Source: CAYTIB01 sp964437725 | Lineage (GTDB): Bacteria; UBA8248; JACPRG01; G963555815 | Direction: 5' to 3' | DNA length: 42,094 nucleotides | Assembly (NCBI GenBank): GCA_964437725.1 | Contig: CAYTIB010000094.1 | Coordinates: 1 to 42,094 of the forward strand | Shown here: in pieces, positions 33,967 through 42,088 of the stretch | Numbering within the stretch: position 1 is the first letter of the stretch | Layout of the letters: the number at the start of each line of letters is the position of its first letter | Notes under the pieces: generated by a model | Database searches by the model: none | The model's input: only the letters and a program-made list of their open reading frames with translations | Told to the model about the DNA's origin: nothing | Made by a program: the position numbers and the translations under genes

Positions 33967-34833
33967 TTATTGTAAGCCAGATAGGCTACCGTAGGTTTCA
34001 GGCCTGCGATCCCGGAAAAATTGCCAAAGGTTTCTCACCTCGCGAACAAAATCTAGATCGACATCCGCCACAACAAGGGCGTCTTCGTCCTCCCCAGCCT
34101 GAGCAATGATCTTCCCGTGGGGGTCCACGACATAGGTTGATCCATAGAACTTACCAATGTTCCACGGTGCCTCGGTTCCGGGTCGGTTAATTGCGCCGAT
34201 ATAGATGCCATTGGCCACTGCAGCTGCGGGTTGCTCCAGTTCCCATAAGTATTGGCTGAGACCAGCAACGGTTGCCGATGGGTTAACGATATACTCGGCT
34301 CCATTGAGGGCCAAAGCACGCCAGCCCTCAGGAAAATGGCGATCGTAGCAGATGTAAACTCCAAGTTTGAGAAAAGCTGTTTCAAAAACGGGCCATCCGC
34401 TGTTGCCGGGTTTAAAAAAGAATTTTTCATAGAAACCAGCGACCTGGGGGATGTGTGTTTTCCGATATTTCCCAAGGTAAGTTCCGTCGGCGTCTATGAC
34501 AGCAGCAGAGTTGTAATAGACGCCAGTAATTTCCTCTTCCATTACGGGGACGACTATGACCATATTGTAATTTCTGGCGAGTTCCTGCATGTCCCGAACA
34601 GTCTTGCCTTCTGGAACCCTTTCAGCTGCTTCGTACCACTTAGCGTTCTGGCTTGGGGGGAAATAGGGAAAAGCAAATATCTCTTGGAGACAGAGAACTT
34701 GGACTCCCTTTTTCCAAGCCTCAGTAATTAGGGGAATGTGTGCCTCGATCATCGTCTCACGTATTTTATCCGTCGATAGTTCCGCTGAGCACTTCAACGA
34801 CATTTGGATTAAGCCTACCTTTACACGGCTCAT
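33967..34833 (-). CDS. Carbon-nitrogen hydrolase (nitrilase superfamily), N-carbamoyl-amino-acid/ureidopropionase-like
   Basis: A 288-residue amidase with a complete Glu-Lys-Cys triad: Glu51 in LCLQEIFAFPYF, Lys125 in KYRKTHIPQ and Cys162 in GVYICYDRHFPEG. The FPYFPP and YDRHFPEGWR stretches are those of beta-ureidopropionase and N-carbamoylputrescine amidase, which cleave N-carbamoyl amines to ammonia, CO2 and the amine. This would suit the last step of reductive-type pyrimidine degradation. The open frame runs 18 codons further up with a TTG but no SD; the homologous N-terminus is MSRVKVGLIQM at 34833. Unlike the homologue at 18311-19366, all active-site residues are present. Confidence 0.88.
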   Translation of the reverse strand: MSRVKVGLIQMSLKCSAELSTDKIRETMIEAHIPLITEAWKKGVQVLCLQEIFAFPYFPPSQNAKWYEAAERVPEGKTVRDMQELARNYNMVIVVPVMEEEITGVYYNSAAVIDADGTYLGKYRKTHIPQVAGFYEKFFFKPGNSGWPVFETAFLKLGVYICYDRHFPEGWRALALNGAEYIVNPSATVAGLSQYLWELEQPAAAVANGIYIGAINRPGTEAPWNIGKFYGSTYVVDPHGKIIAQAGEDEDALVVADVDLDFVREVRNLWQFFRDRRPETYGSLSGLQ

Positions 34834-35236
34834 CGTAGTTCCCAACCCCTTGGCAAAGCATATGAATTCAAGGTTCAAAGCAGACAATGATTCTATCGGA
34901 TTTTAAAAATGGCGCAACGGTGAACAAAGGTTCCAGATTTCTGTTTGAAGATAATGTTGATAGCAGTAGGGATAAATGGGCCGCTTTAAAATGCGACTAG
35001 ATTTTTTTCGACGGAAACATTTAACAATTCTCGGTCGGTGATTACCGGTTTGAAAGTTAAATAACTTGCACTTTTATCGAAAAATCCTCACATTGAACTT
35101 ATTCGGCATGTTTGCGAGCTCGAAGTTGGTTTGCGCGTGAGAAGACACTTTAGCAAATTCAAAGCTAGCCGTGTCGTTTGTTCTATTGGTGAGATTTGAT
35201 TCTTTAACTGAGTGCAATTTAAAACCGGAAGTGACG
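34834..35236. other. Divergent intergenic region, no gene
   Basis: About 400 bp between the nitrilase (-) and the methyltransferase (+). I see no coding sequence. It holds a candidate plus-strand promoter (35050-35077) and a small AAGTTA-AA-TAACTT palindrome at 35053-35066 overlapping it, a possible operator. The AT-rich stretch near 35000 could hold the minus-strand promoter. Confidence 0.5.
35050..35077 (+). promoter_or_regulatory. Candidate sigma70-type promoter
   Basis: TTGAAA (35050-35055), a 16-nt spacer and TTTTAT (35072-35077). The boxes match 5 and 4 of 6 positions. The predicted leader to the methyltransferase start at 35237 would be about 150 nt. Confidence 0.3.
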
Positions 35237-36043
35237 ATGGCTATTGATATAGTTAACGAAAACCAAAAAGAGATGTACCCACATTTTGAGCGGATTGCTA
35301 AGGTTTACCGGGATGTTCGAACCACGGACCAAGAGCCAATTGAATTTATTCAAAAAGCCCTAGATGGAATCGACTCTGTTCAGGCCCTAGAGGTGGGATG
35401 CGGAACCGGCCGTTATACACATCTTGCTTTCCAATCAATCCGGAACCTGGAAATGATCTGTAATGACGTTAACCGGGAGATGCTTAATCAACTGGAAGCC
35501 AACCTGACTCGCAATGGTGTTGATGGGTTTCGAACTTTGCTCGGGAGAATTGAAACGCTCGATCTGGAAAGAGAATCACTCGATGCGGTCTTCACATTCA
35601 ATGCCGTTCATCACTTTGATTTTCCCGCTTTTTTGCAGATTATTAGTCTTGCACTGCGGGAAGGTGGAGAGATATTCATTTATACGAGGACTCCTAGTCA
35701 GAATGCCGAGTCCGTGTGGGGAAAGTATTTTCCAATGTTTAATGAGAAGGAAACACGACTTTTTGAGTTGTCGGAGATGGAGAAGGCAATTGATGAGTCC
35801 GATGCTCTCTCGCTCACAAAAACTCAATTTTTTAGTTATCCACGTTGTTTTAGCCTTGAACGTTTGATGGATCAGGCCCAAAGCCGACACTATTCCACGC
35901 TTTCTCTATACGCTGAACAAGAGTTTGGTGATGCCCTCGAAATTTTCTGTGAAAATATCAAACGAAATTTCCCTGATCATGGCGAGATAAACTGGTCTGA
36001 CCAAAATGTCATGCTTCAGATTCGGAAAACTTCGATGCAATAG
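35237..36043 (+). CDS. Class I SAM-dependent methyltransferase
   Basis: A 268-residue protein with a Rossmann-type methyltransferase core. Motif I, ALEVGCGTGRYT, binds S-adenosylmethionine; the acidic end of strand 2 is MICNDVNREML; motif post-I region ESLDAVFTFNAVHHFD is typical of Methyltransf_11/25 small-molecule enzymes. The C-terminal third (FFSYPRCFSLERLMDQAQSR, HYSTLSLY) is a helical cap probably for substrate binding. The frame is open to 35171, but GGAAG lies 6 nt before the ATG at 35237. It stands alone between the nitrilase and tRNA-Arg. The substrate is unknown. Confidence 0.85.
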   Translation: MAIDIVNENQKEMYPHFERIAKVYRDVRTTDQEPIEFIQKALDGIDSVQALEVGCGTGRYTHLAFQSIRNLEMICNDVNREMLNQLEANLTRNGVDGFRTLLGRIETLDLERESLDAVFTFNAVHHFDFPAFLQIISLALREGGEIFIYTRTPSQNAESVWGKYFPMFNEKETRLFELSEMEKAIDESDALSLTKTQFFSYPRCFSLERLMDQAQSRHYSTLSLYAEQEFGDALEIFCENIKRNFPDHGEINWSDQNVMLQIRKTSMQ

Positions 36044-36085
36044 CGGTAGTTGTCAGACTTGGCAGCGTGGTGGTTGCAAAGTAAA

Positions 36086-36162
36086 TGGCGCGCGATGCAG
36101 GATTCGAACCTGCGACCTTCGGCTCCGGAGGCCGACGCTCTATCCAGCTGAGCTAATCGCGC
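36086..36162 (-). tRNA. tRNA-Arg (anticodon CCG)
   Basis: A complete 77-nt cloverleaf including encoded CCA: 7-bp acceptor GCGCGAT/ATCGCGC, D-arm GCTC/GAGC, anticodon arm TCGGC-CTCCGGA-GCCGA with CCG at 34-36, T-arm GCAGG-TTCGAAT-CCTGC, discriminator G. It reads CGG arginine codons. It lies at the border between the catabolic genes and the housekeeping block. Confidence 0.97.
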
Positions 36163-36497
36163 TATATCTCGACTTTAGTGGAAGAATATTCTGCTCACAC
36201 CGCCATGTCAACGAAACCAACAAAGGCAAGGATGTCCACGCCCCGAAGCTAAATTTAGACTTTTTTGCCCAAGCCATGATCAAAGGTGAAGGGGATAAAG
36301 CTCTTCCAATCTAGCTATCGCAGGCCTCTTCGGTATTTTTCCAGTGAGCTTAACTTGGAATGGAGTTGTACAATTTCCCCGAAGCTATGCCGCAATTCTC
36401 ATTGACTCGTGACAACGTGGGCGATATCTTTTAACTAACGAAGAATAAATGACTTACGTATAAACTTTCCATCACCCCCATGATTCTGGAGTTATTT
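36163..36497. other. Intergenic region between tRNA-Arg and moaC, no gene
   Basis: No real gene. A 102-codon plus-strand frame (36006-36314) crosses the tRNA in antisense and gives the well-known spurious RCRIRTCDLRLRRPTLYPAEL peptide. The right part holds the moaC promoter at 36402-36430. Confidence 0.6.
36402..36430 (+). promoter_or_regulatory. Candidate sigma70-type promoter for moaC
   Basis: TTGACT (36402-36407), exactly 17 nt, then TATCTT (36425-36430). The boxes match 5 and 4 of 6 positions of consensus. The leader to the GTG at 36498 would be about 60 nt. Confidence 0.5.
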
Positions 36498-37028
36498 GTG
36501 GAAGAGTTGACACACGTAGATCAATCAGGGCAGGCCCGGATGGTGGATGTGGGCGAAAAGGGGATCACCCGGCGAGAAGCATTGGCAAGGGGACGGGTTT
36601 GGATGAAACCCGAAACATTAGAGTTGATCCGTAGCAATGCTGCTGCGAAGGGGGATGTTTTAGCTGTTGCACGGGTGGCAGGGATCCTGGCAGCGAAAAA
36701 AACAGGGGATCTGATACCACTTTGCCACCCCCTTGGGCTCTCTGCCGTCAAAATAGACTTTAAGCTAGAAGGTTCAGATGCGGAATCCCATTTGCGTTCC
36801 GTGCCAACGGGGGAACCAAGGGGAACGGCCTGGGTGGATATCGAAGCCATGGCGAATATTGAAGCCCGTACGGGCGTGGAAATGGAAGCATTGACAGCTG
36901 TTAGTGTGGCAGCTCTTACAATCTATGATATGTGCAAAGCCGTGGATCGCTCAATGGTAGTTTCGAATATTAGGCTAATAAGCAAGTCCGGCGGTAGATC
37001 TGATGATTACCGACGGGCGGGCGAGTAA
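36498..37028 (+). CDS. moaC: Cyclic pyranopterin monophosphate synthase, molybdenum cofactor biosynthesis
   Basis: A 176-residue protein of normal MoaC length. MoaC converts the MoaA product 3',8-cyclo-GTP to cyclic pyranopterin monophosphate. Recognisable stretches are LTHVDQSGQARMVDVGEK at the N-terminus, AAKKTGDLIPLCHPLGLSAV, IEARTGVEMEALTAVSVAAL and IYDMCKAVDRSM, which form the hexamer active site with conserved Lys, His and Asp. ATG at 36480 is in frame but has no SD; GGAG lies 6 nt before the GTG at 36498, and this gives the usual N-terminus. It may supply cofactor to the molybdenum hydroxylase at 8150-10420, but it is transcribed with, or near, housekeeping genes. Confidence 0.93.
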   Translation: MEELTHVDQSGQARMVDVGEKGITRREALARGRVWMKPETLELIRSNAAAKGDVLAVARVAGILAAKKTGDLIPLCHPLGLSAVKIDFKLEGSDAESHLRSVPTGEPRGTAWVDIEAMANIEARTGVEMEALTAVSVAALTIYDMCKAVDRSMVVSNIRLISKSGGRSDDYRRAGE

Positions 37029-37141
37029 TGCTTTTCGTTAACTCGGGACATCATTGGAAGACTATCTTTTTCTCGGGTTGGTGTGGGCAGGTGAGCGTAC
37101 GTCGATACGGTTTGCGTCGTTTTGCTAAGGGGTAGGTTGCT

Positions 37142-38179
37142 GTGGGTTTGAATTTGGTTCGAATCCTGCTGTTCCCTTTGGGAGCTCTGGGAGGCTACGC
37201 CGTTGGATGGGCCTTGCCAGAAGGCGTATTTACGGCAAAGTTAGGTGCGGTTGTTGGTGGCTCCGTTGCTATTTCCGTAGTAATTGTTGAACGGTGGATT
37301 TCGGCATATCCTCCCGCAGGTGTTGCAGGAGGGATTTTAGGTTTCTTAAGTGGATTGATTGCCGCCAAACTTTTGGAAGCCCCACTCCTCGCGCTGCCCG
37401 TGGGATTGGAACAGTTGATGTCGGTTTTGGTATTGATGCTCTATTTGGCTGCTAGCTGTTTGGGTTTGCTTTTAGGGCTTCATAAAGGAGAAGATTTCTA
37501 TCTCCGGATCAGTGAGAAGAAACTAGCGAAAGAAGAGAGAGCAGCACAGGGTATAGGTAAGAGCAGTAAGATTTTGTTGGATACCAGTGTGATCATTGAC
37601 GGTCGGATCGCGGATATTACGGAGACTGGCTTTGTCGATGGGACCATTTTGATTCCTGAATTCATCTTAAAAGAGCTTCAAAATATTGCGGATTCTTCTG
37701 ATTCGTTGAAACGGAATCGTGGTCGGCGCGGGCTGGATATTCTTCAGAAGATCCAGAAGGACCCGAATCTCGATGTGCAGGTAGTTGATAAAGACTTTCC
37801 CCGTATTCCTGAGGTAGACGCCAAGCTTGTCGCTTTAGGTAAGGACATGAAGGGAAAGATCCTCACCAATGACTTCAATCTTAATAAGGTCGCAGAGCTT
37901 CAGGGCGTTCCGGTTCTTAATATCAACAAGCTGGCCAATGCAATGAAACCTTTCGTTTTGCCTGGTGAGGAGATTAATGTTTTCGTTTTGAAGGAAGGAA
38001 AAGAATCTGGCCAAGGTGTGGCTTATCTAGATGACGGGACTATGGTGGTAATTGACAACGCAAGAAAAAGAATTGGACGAAACTTAGACGTTGTCGTTAC
38101 AAGTGTTTTGCAAACAACTGCAGGACGAATGATTTTTTCTCGGTTCAAAGAAGATATGGACCAAATGACAGCATCCTAA
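37142..38179 (+). CDS. PIN/TRAM-domain membrane protein (YacL-like)
   Basis: A 345-residue protein. Four hydrophobic segments occupy about residues 5-120. A PIN nuclease domain follows (about 140-260): KILLDTSVIIDGRIADI, then FILKELQNIADSSD and ILTNDFNLNKVAEL supply the acidic metal-binding residues. A TRAM domain ends the protein (about 270-335: LPGEEINVFVLKEGKESGQGVAYL). This domain order is that of YacL-like proteins, putative membrane-bound RNases often encoded beside ispD. The start is GTG at 37142. The stop overlaps the ATG of ispD by one base (TAATG), so translation is probably coupled. Confidence 0.9.
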   Translation: MGLNLVRILLFPLGALGGYAVGWALPEGVFTAKLGAVVGGSVAISVVIVERWISAYPPAGVAGGILGFLSGLIAAKLLEAPLLALPVGLEQLMSVLVLMLYLAASCLGLLLGLHKGEDFYLRISEKKLAKEERAAQGIGKSSKILLDTSVIIDGRIADITETGFVDGTILIPEFILKELQNIADSSDSLKRNRGRRGLDILQKIQKDPNLDVQVVDKDFPRIPEVDAKLVALGKDMKGKILTNDFNLNKVAELQGVPVLNINKLANAMKPFVLPGEEINVFVLKEGKESGQGVAYLDDGTMVVIDNARKRIGRNLDVVVTSVLQTTAGRMIFSRFKEDMDQMTAS

Positions 38180-38955
38180 TGCCCAAATCCAAGCATTCAG
38201 CAAATTGCTTACCCGAAGTCATATTTCAGGTTGCGGCCATTGTTCCGGCAGCGGGCTCAAGCACGCGCTTCGGAGCTGTTGGGGTGAAGTCCTCCAAACA
38301 ATTTCAAAAATTAGGGGGATTTCCTTTATTGGTTCATGTTCTTCGGGCTCTGGAGCTTTCTTCTGTAAACGCAGTTTACATTGCAGCGCCTCCAGGACGA
38401 GTGACCTGGGTCCGCCGTGAAATAGTCCAAGCCTATGGGTTTAGGAAAGTCCGCTTGGTTATAAGGGGAGGGAAGACTCGCGGGGAATCTGTACAACGAT
38501 GTGTAGAACGGATTCCCACATCCTACGATATTTTATTGGTCCATGATGGTGCACGGCCCTTGGTTGCACCCAGTCTGATTAACCAGGTGGCGGCGGCGGC
38601 CTATGAGAGCGGCGCAGCGCTGGCTGCGATTCCCGAGACAGATACGATTAAAAGAGCTCAGTTCGTTTCTACGCCAAAGGGTGTCAGCGGGTCCGCGAGG
38701 AGTTGGACTCGAAAGACTATAGAGCGTGAAGCTCTTTGGAGGGCACAAACACCTCAAGCTTTTCGGTCTGAAATTTTCAGGAAAGCTCTTCTTCATGCAA
38801 AACAGATCGGTTTCAATGGAACGGATGATGCCTCCTATGTAGAGCGAGTTGGCGAACGTGTGCGTCTAATACCCGGAGACGTGCGTAACCTAAAGATAAC
38901 AAATCCTGAAGATTTATTACTTGCAGAGGCTTTGCAGTCTTTGTCAAAAACGTAA
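38179..38955 (+). CDS. ispD: 2-C-methyl-D-erythritol 4-phosphate cytidylyltransferase
   Basis: A 258-residue IspD, which couples CTP with methylerythritol phosphate in the MEP isoprenoid pathway. The CTP-binding loop is VAAIVPAAGSSTRFG at about 14-28; RGGKTRGESVQRC is the conserved MEP/CTP stretch; LLVHDGARPLV is near 114-124; RAQTPQAFRSE and FNGTDDASYVER follow, then LIPGDVRNLKITNPEDL at the C-terminus. The 13-residue N-terminal extension (MPKSKHSANCLPE) is unusual but follows from the coupled TAATG start. IspF is the next gene, 130 bp downstream. Confidence 0.95.
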   Translation: MPKSKHSANCLPEVIFQVAAIVPAAGSSTRFGAVGVKSSKQFQKLGGFPLLVHVLRALELSSVNAVYIAAPPGRVTWVRREIVQAYGFRKVRLVIRGGKTRGESVQRCVERIPTSYDILLVHDGARPLVAPSLINQVAAAAYESGAALAAIPETDTIKRAQFVSTPKGVSGSARSWTRKTIEREALWRAQTPQAFRSEIFRKALLHAKQIGFNGTDDASYVERVGERVRLIPGDVRNLKITNPEDLLLAEALQSLSKT

Positions 38956-39085
38956 GAGGATGGTAGCCGAAATAGTCTAGGGTACAGGTCAGGCAATTTG
39001 ACGGAAAAAGGGCGGTTGACGTTTACCGGTTAATGTGACTCAGTGGTATTTTACCCAGTTGGCCAAAATAATAGGGAGCAAGTAT

Positions 39086-39571
39086 TTGATTCGAGTGGGT
39101 GTTGGATACGATGTTCACGCTCTGGTGGTAGGTAATGAGCTCAATCTCTGCGGTGTGAGTGTGCCCTATCCCCTGGGCCTTGATGGCCATAGTGATGCAG
39201 ACGTAGCGCTCCATGCCCTTTGTGATGCGCTCCTCGGCGCGGCGGCTCTTGGGGATATTGGCAAGCATTTTCCGGATACGGACTCGGAATATACGGGTAT
39301 CTCTAGCCTGGTTTTGTTAGAACGTGTTCGAGTGTTCTTAAACGAGGAAGGATATGAGCCCGGCAATGTCGACTTGACTATTGTGGCCCAAAAACCAAAG
39401 TTGGCTCCCTATATTCCAGAGATGATTAAGCGAATATCAGGGTGCTTGAAAATTCCTAGCAAAACTGTGAATGTTAAAGCTACAACCACGGAGCGGCTCG
39501 GATTTGCAGGCAGAGAAGAGGGAATTGCAGCGTATGCTGTGTGCACGATAAATCCGAAGCAAGCGGACTAA
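39086..39571 (+). CDS. ispF: 2-C-methyl-D-erythritol 2,4-cyclodiphosphate synthase
   Basis: A 161-residue IspF of standard length. The zinc ligands Asp8 and His10 are in RVGVGYDVHAL, and the third histidine in LDGHSDADVALHAL. DIGKHFPDTD carries the conserved substrate loop, and KATTTERLGFAGREEGIAA is the C-terminal signature. The frame is open to 39035, but the TTG at 39086 lies 7 nt after GGGAG and gives the normal N-terminus, so I chose it. It ends 20 bp before cysS, forming a MEP-pathway plus cysS block. Confidence 0.95.
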   Translation: MIRVGVGYDVHALVVGNELNLCGVSVPYPLGLDGHSDADVALHALCDALLGAAALGDIGKHFPDTDSEYTGISSLVLLERVRVFLNEEGYEPGNVDLTIVAQKPKLAPYIPEMIKRISGCLKIPSKTVNVKATTTERLGFAGREEGIAAYAVCTINPKQAD

Positions 39572-39591
39572 AAGAGCGAGCTTATATTTTT

Positions 39592-41082
39592 ATGGCCCTA
39601 CATGTTTTAAATACCCTAACGGGGAAGATGGAGAGGTTTGAGCCGCAGGTTCCTGGCAAGGTGGGAATGTACGTTTGCGGTGTTACGGTTTATGACGATG
39701 TACACCTTGGCCACGCACGGGGCGCCTTGGCGTTCGAGAGCATTCGTCGGTACCTCCAGTTCAGCGGTTATGACGTGACTTATGTGCGAAATTTTACCGA
39801 TGTGGACGATAAAATAATCCTTCGGGCTGATGAAGAAGGAGTGGCGGTTTCGGAGATTGCTGAACGATATATTAAGGCTTTCACTGAAGACATGAACCAA
39901 CTGGTGGTGGACGAGCCGGATTTTGAGCCCAGGGCAACTATGGAAGTCCCATCGATGCTGGAGATGATCCAGGGTCTAATTGAAAAGGGCTACGCATATG
40001 AAGTGAATGGTGATGTTTATTTTGCTGTCCGCAAGTTCAGTGGATACGGCAAGCTTTCGGGAAAGAATCTCGATGAATTAGAATCTGGTGCTAGGGTGAA
40101 GGTGAACGATCAGAAATCAGATCCTCTTGATTTTGTGCTCTGGAAAGCAGCAAAGCCCGAGGAGCCAAGTTGGAGCTCGCCCTGGGGAGAAGGAAGGCCA
40201 GGTTGGCACATCGAATGCTCAGCTATGTCTCTTAAGTATCTAGGTGCGACCTTCGATATCCATGGTGGCGGCACCGATCTTGTGTTTCCACACCATGAGA
40301 ACGAGCGGGCCCAGTCGTGCGCGTTTTCCGGAGAGGGTTTTGCGCGATATTGGTTGCACAATGGAATGGTTCGGATCCGACAGGAAAAAATGTCCAAATC
40401 AGACGGAAATTTTTTCTCGGTACGATCTATGCTCGAAAAATTTCACCCGGAAGTCATCCGGTTTTTTCTGGTAAGCTCCCATTATCGGAGCCCCATCGAT
40501 TATTCTGACGATGCAGTAACTGCCGCGGGTCGTGGCCTCGACCGTATTTACAATGCTTGCCTTAGGGCAGATGAGTTGCGTGCGAAGACCCCGAAGAGTA
40601 TTGGAGATGATCCGACACTGGATCGGGCAGTGCGAACCTTTGAAGATGACTTCACAGATGCTATGGACGATGATTTTAACACCCCGAGGGCTATTGGGAG
40701 CATGTTTACCTTAGTAAGGCAGATTCACAACACCATTGATTGCTTGGATCCGCTTGTTTGGGAGAAGGATTCTGAACTCGAAATCCCCGCTGAGTCGCTG
40801 GAACGAGCAGTGAATGCTTTGACGGTACGTGGCCAAGTCTTAACGTTTTTAACCGATTCCCCCCGTGATTGGTTTCGTTCGGGTGCTCTCTCCCCGACGG
40901 TTGATAAGACCGATATTTCTTTGGACGATGAAACCATCGACCGGCTGATTTTGGAAAGATGGGAGGCTCGGGCCCGAAAGGATTGGTCAGAAGCTGACCG
41001 GATCCGCGATCAGTTGAAAGCTGCCAAGGTCTTACTCGAAGACGGGCCTGCAGGGACCCAGTGGAAGCGGGAACAAACGTGA
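39592..41082 (+). CDS. cysS: Cysteinyl-tRNA synthetase
   Basis: A 496-residue class I synthetase. Class I HIGH motif is H38-LGH in VYDDVHLGHARGA; the zinc-binding cysteine is in GMYVCGVTVYDD; further zinc ligands lie in WHIECSAMSLKYLG and FPHHENERAQ; KMSKS is present in QEKMSKSDGNFF near 270. The C-terminal helical bundle and ILERWEARARKDWSEADRIRDQLK anticodon-side region are complete. GTG at 39541 is in frame, but homology places the start at the ATG at 39592 (MALHVLNTLTG), although the SD is weak. It overlaps rlmB by 4 bp. Confidence 0.96.
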   Translation: MALHVLNTLTGKMERFEPQVPGKVGMYVCGVTVYDDVHLGHARGALAFESIRRYLQFSGYDVTYVRNFTDVDDKIILRADEEGVAVSEIAERYIKAFTEDMNQLVVDEPDFEPRATMEVPSMLEMIQGLIEKGYAYEVNGDVYFAVRKFSGYGKLSGKNLDELESGARVKVNDQKSDPLDFVLWKAAKPEEPSWSSPWGEGRPGWHIECSAMSLKYLGATFDIHGGGTDLVFPHHENERAQSCAFSGEGFARYWLHNGMVRIRQEKMSKSDGNFFSVRSMLEKFHPEVIRFFLVSSHYRSPIDYSDDAVTAAGRGLDRIYNACLRADELRAKTPKSIGDDPTLDRAVRTFEDDFTDAMDDDFNTPRAIGSMFTLVRQIHNTIDCLDPLVWEKDSELEIPAESLERAVNALTVRGQVLTFLTDSPRDWFRSGALSPTVDKTDISLDDETIDRLILERWEARARKDWSEADRIRDQLKAAKVLLEDGPAGTQWKREQT

Positions 41083-41897
41083 ACCCCGACCGGGGACATG
41101 AAGAGAAAATTGAGACTGATCAGTTCATATACGGTACGAGACCCGTGTTGGAGTGTCTACGTGCTGGGAGGAGAAGGGTCGGTCACGTTTATTTATTGGG
41201 CGGCCGCAAAGACTTCCGGTTCTCGGAAATTAGAGAGGTAACAACTAAGGCCGGAATTCCGGTAATATTGAAGAGCCGAGAAGAATTGGCTCATCTTTCT
41301 GGTAGCTCGGATCACCAAGGGGTGGTGGCCAGTGTTGGTCCCCTACCCGTTTACTCCTTGGAAGAGTTACCAAATGAGGCTTCTACGGATGGTGTAGTCT
41401 CGACCTCCGCTTCTGTTGTCTTGGTTTTAGACAGCATTGTTGATCCCAGAAACTTTGGAGCCCTATGTCGGTCAGCATTAGCCCTAGGTTGTCGAGGCGT
41501 TGTTTTTACTAAAGATCGTTCCGCGGGTCCGAGTCCGGCAGCTTTAAAAGCTTCCGCTGGTTCTATGGAACGAATCCCCTTGTTCCGGGTCACGAATCTA
41601 CCGAGGGCATTAGAGAAACTCAAAGAGAGAAACTACTGGGTTGTTGGTTTGGCCGAGGAGGGAGAGCACTTAATCGACGATGTTTGGTGTGATGGGCCAA
41701 TTGCGCTTGTTGTAGGTTCAGAGGATAAAGGCCTTCGTCGTTTGGTCCGAAAACGATGTGACCAGATGATGCGTTTGAAAACCTTGGATGATTTTTCGAC
41801 TTTGAATGTATCGGTAGCAGGGGCGATTGCGTTGTACGAGGTGAATTCAAAACGAGACTTGATGGCCCCCAGGGATTCAACACATAACTTGTCATAA
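41079..41897 (+). CDS. rlmB: 23S rRNA (guanosine-2251-2'-O)-methyltransferase (SpoU/TrmH family)
   Basis: A 272-residue SPOUT methyltransferase. The N-terminal L30e-like substrate domain starts FIYGTRPVLECLRAG. The SpoU domain has motif 1 (LDSIVDPRNFGALCRSALALG), motif 2 (ALVVGSEDKGLRRL) and motif 3 (STLNVSVAGAIALYE), the knot that binds AdoMet. It methylates G2251 in the peptidyl-transferase loop. The GTG at 41079 overlaps the cysS stop as GTGA, so translation is coupled; a GTG at 41061 is the alternative. The last codons run into the 18-bp repeat at 41880. The cysS-rlmB-tRNA order is a common housekeeping arrangement. Confidence 0.93.
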   Translation: MNPDRGHEEKIETDQFIYGTRPVLECLRAGRRRVGHVYLLGGRKDFRFSEIREVTTKAGIPVILKSREELAHLSGSSDHQGVVASVGPLPVYSLEELPNEASTDGVVSTSASVVLVLDSIVDPRNFGALCRSALALGCRGVVFTKDRSAGPSPAALKASAGSMERIPLFRVTNLPRALEKLKERNYWVVGLAEEGEHLIDDVWCDGPIALVVGSEDKGLRRLVRKRCDQMMRLKTLDDFSTLNVSVAGAIALYEVNSKRDLMAPRDSTHNLS

Positions 41898-41930
41898 AGG
41901 CTAGGGGCGGTAACACATAACTTGCCGTAA
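41880..41930. repeat. Imperfect 18-bp direct repeat at the end of rlmB
   Basis: ACACATAACTTGTCATAA (41880-41897) and ACACATAACTTGCCGTAA (41913-41930) differ at two positions. The first copy encodes the last residues and stop of RlmB. Duplication of the gene end is the simplest reading. Confidence 0.7.
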
Positions 41931-41957
41931 TTGGTGGATTTTCAACCATCATTTCTG

Positions 41958-42003
41958 TTGACAAGTCAGTTAAGGAAACCCATACTGATCAATTGACTAT
42001 AAT
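41958..42003 (+). promoter_or_regulatory. Promoter region in front of the tRNA-Thr-like gene
   Basis: TTGACA (41958-41963), 17 nt, CATACT (41981-41986) is one good promoter. A perfect TATAAT lies at 41998-42003, 9 bp before the tRNA 5' end, with no good -35 box for it. Either would transcribe the tRNA and the operon to the right. Confidence 0.5.
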
Positions 42004-42012
42004 TGGGAAGCG

Positions 42013-42088
42013 GCTGGCGTAGCTCTGTTGGTAGAGAAGCTGAATTGTACTCAGAATGTCGGGGGTTAATATCCAATCGCCAGCTACA
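42013..42088 (+). tRNA. tRNA-Thr(UGU)-like, degenerate, probable pseudogene
   Basis: The acceptor stem GCTGGCG/CGCCAGC is perfect and the anticodon loop ATTGTAC carries TGT, so it derives from tRNA-Thr. The T-loop TTCGAAT is replaced by TTAATAT, the T-stem GGGGG/CCAAT pairs poorly, A14 is T, the D-stem has a mismatch, and CCA reads ACA. It sits where tRNA genes often follow rlmB. Sequencing error near the contig end is possible. Confidence 0.6.

Noticed and set aside
36006..36314. 102-codon plus-strand frame containing RCRIRTCDLRLRRPTLYPAEL
   Set aside because: This is the antisense translation of tRNA-Arg, a well-known database artefact, not a protein.
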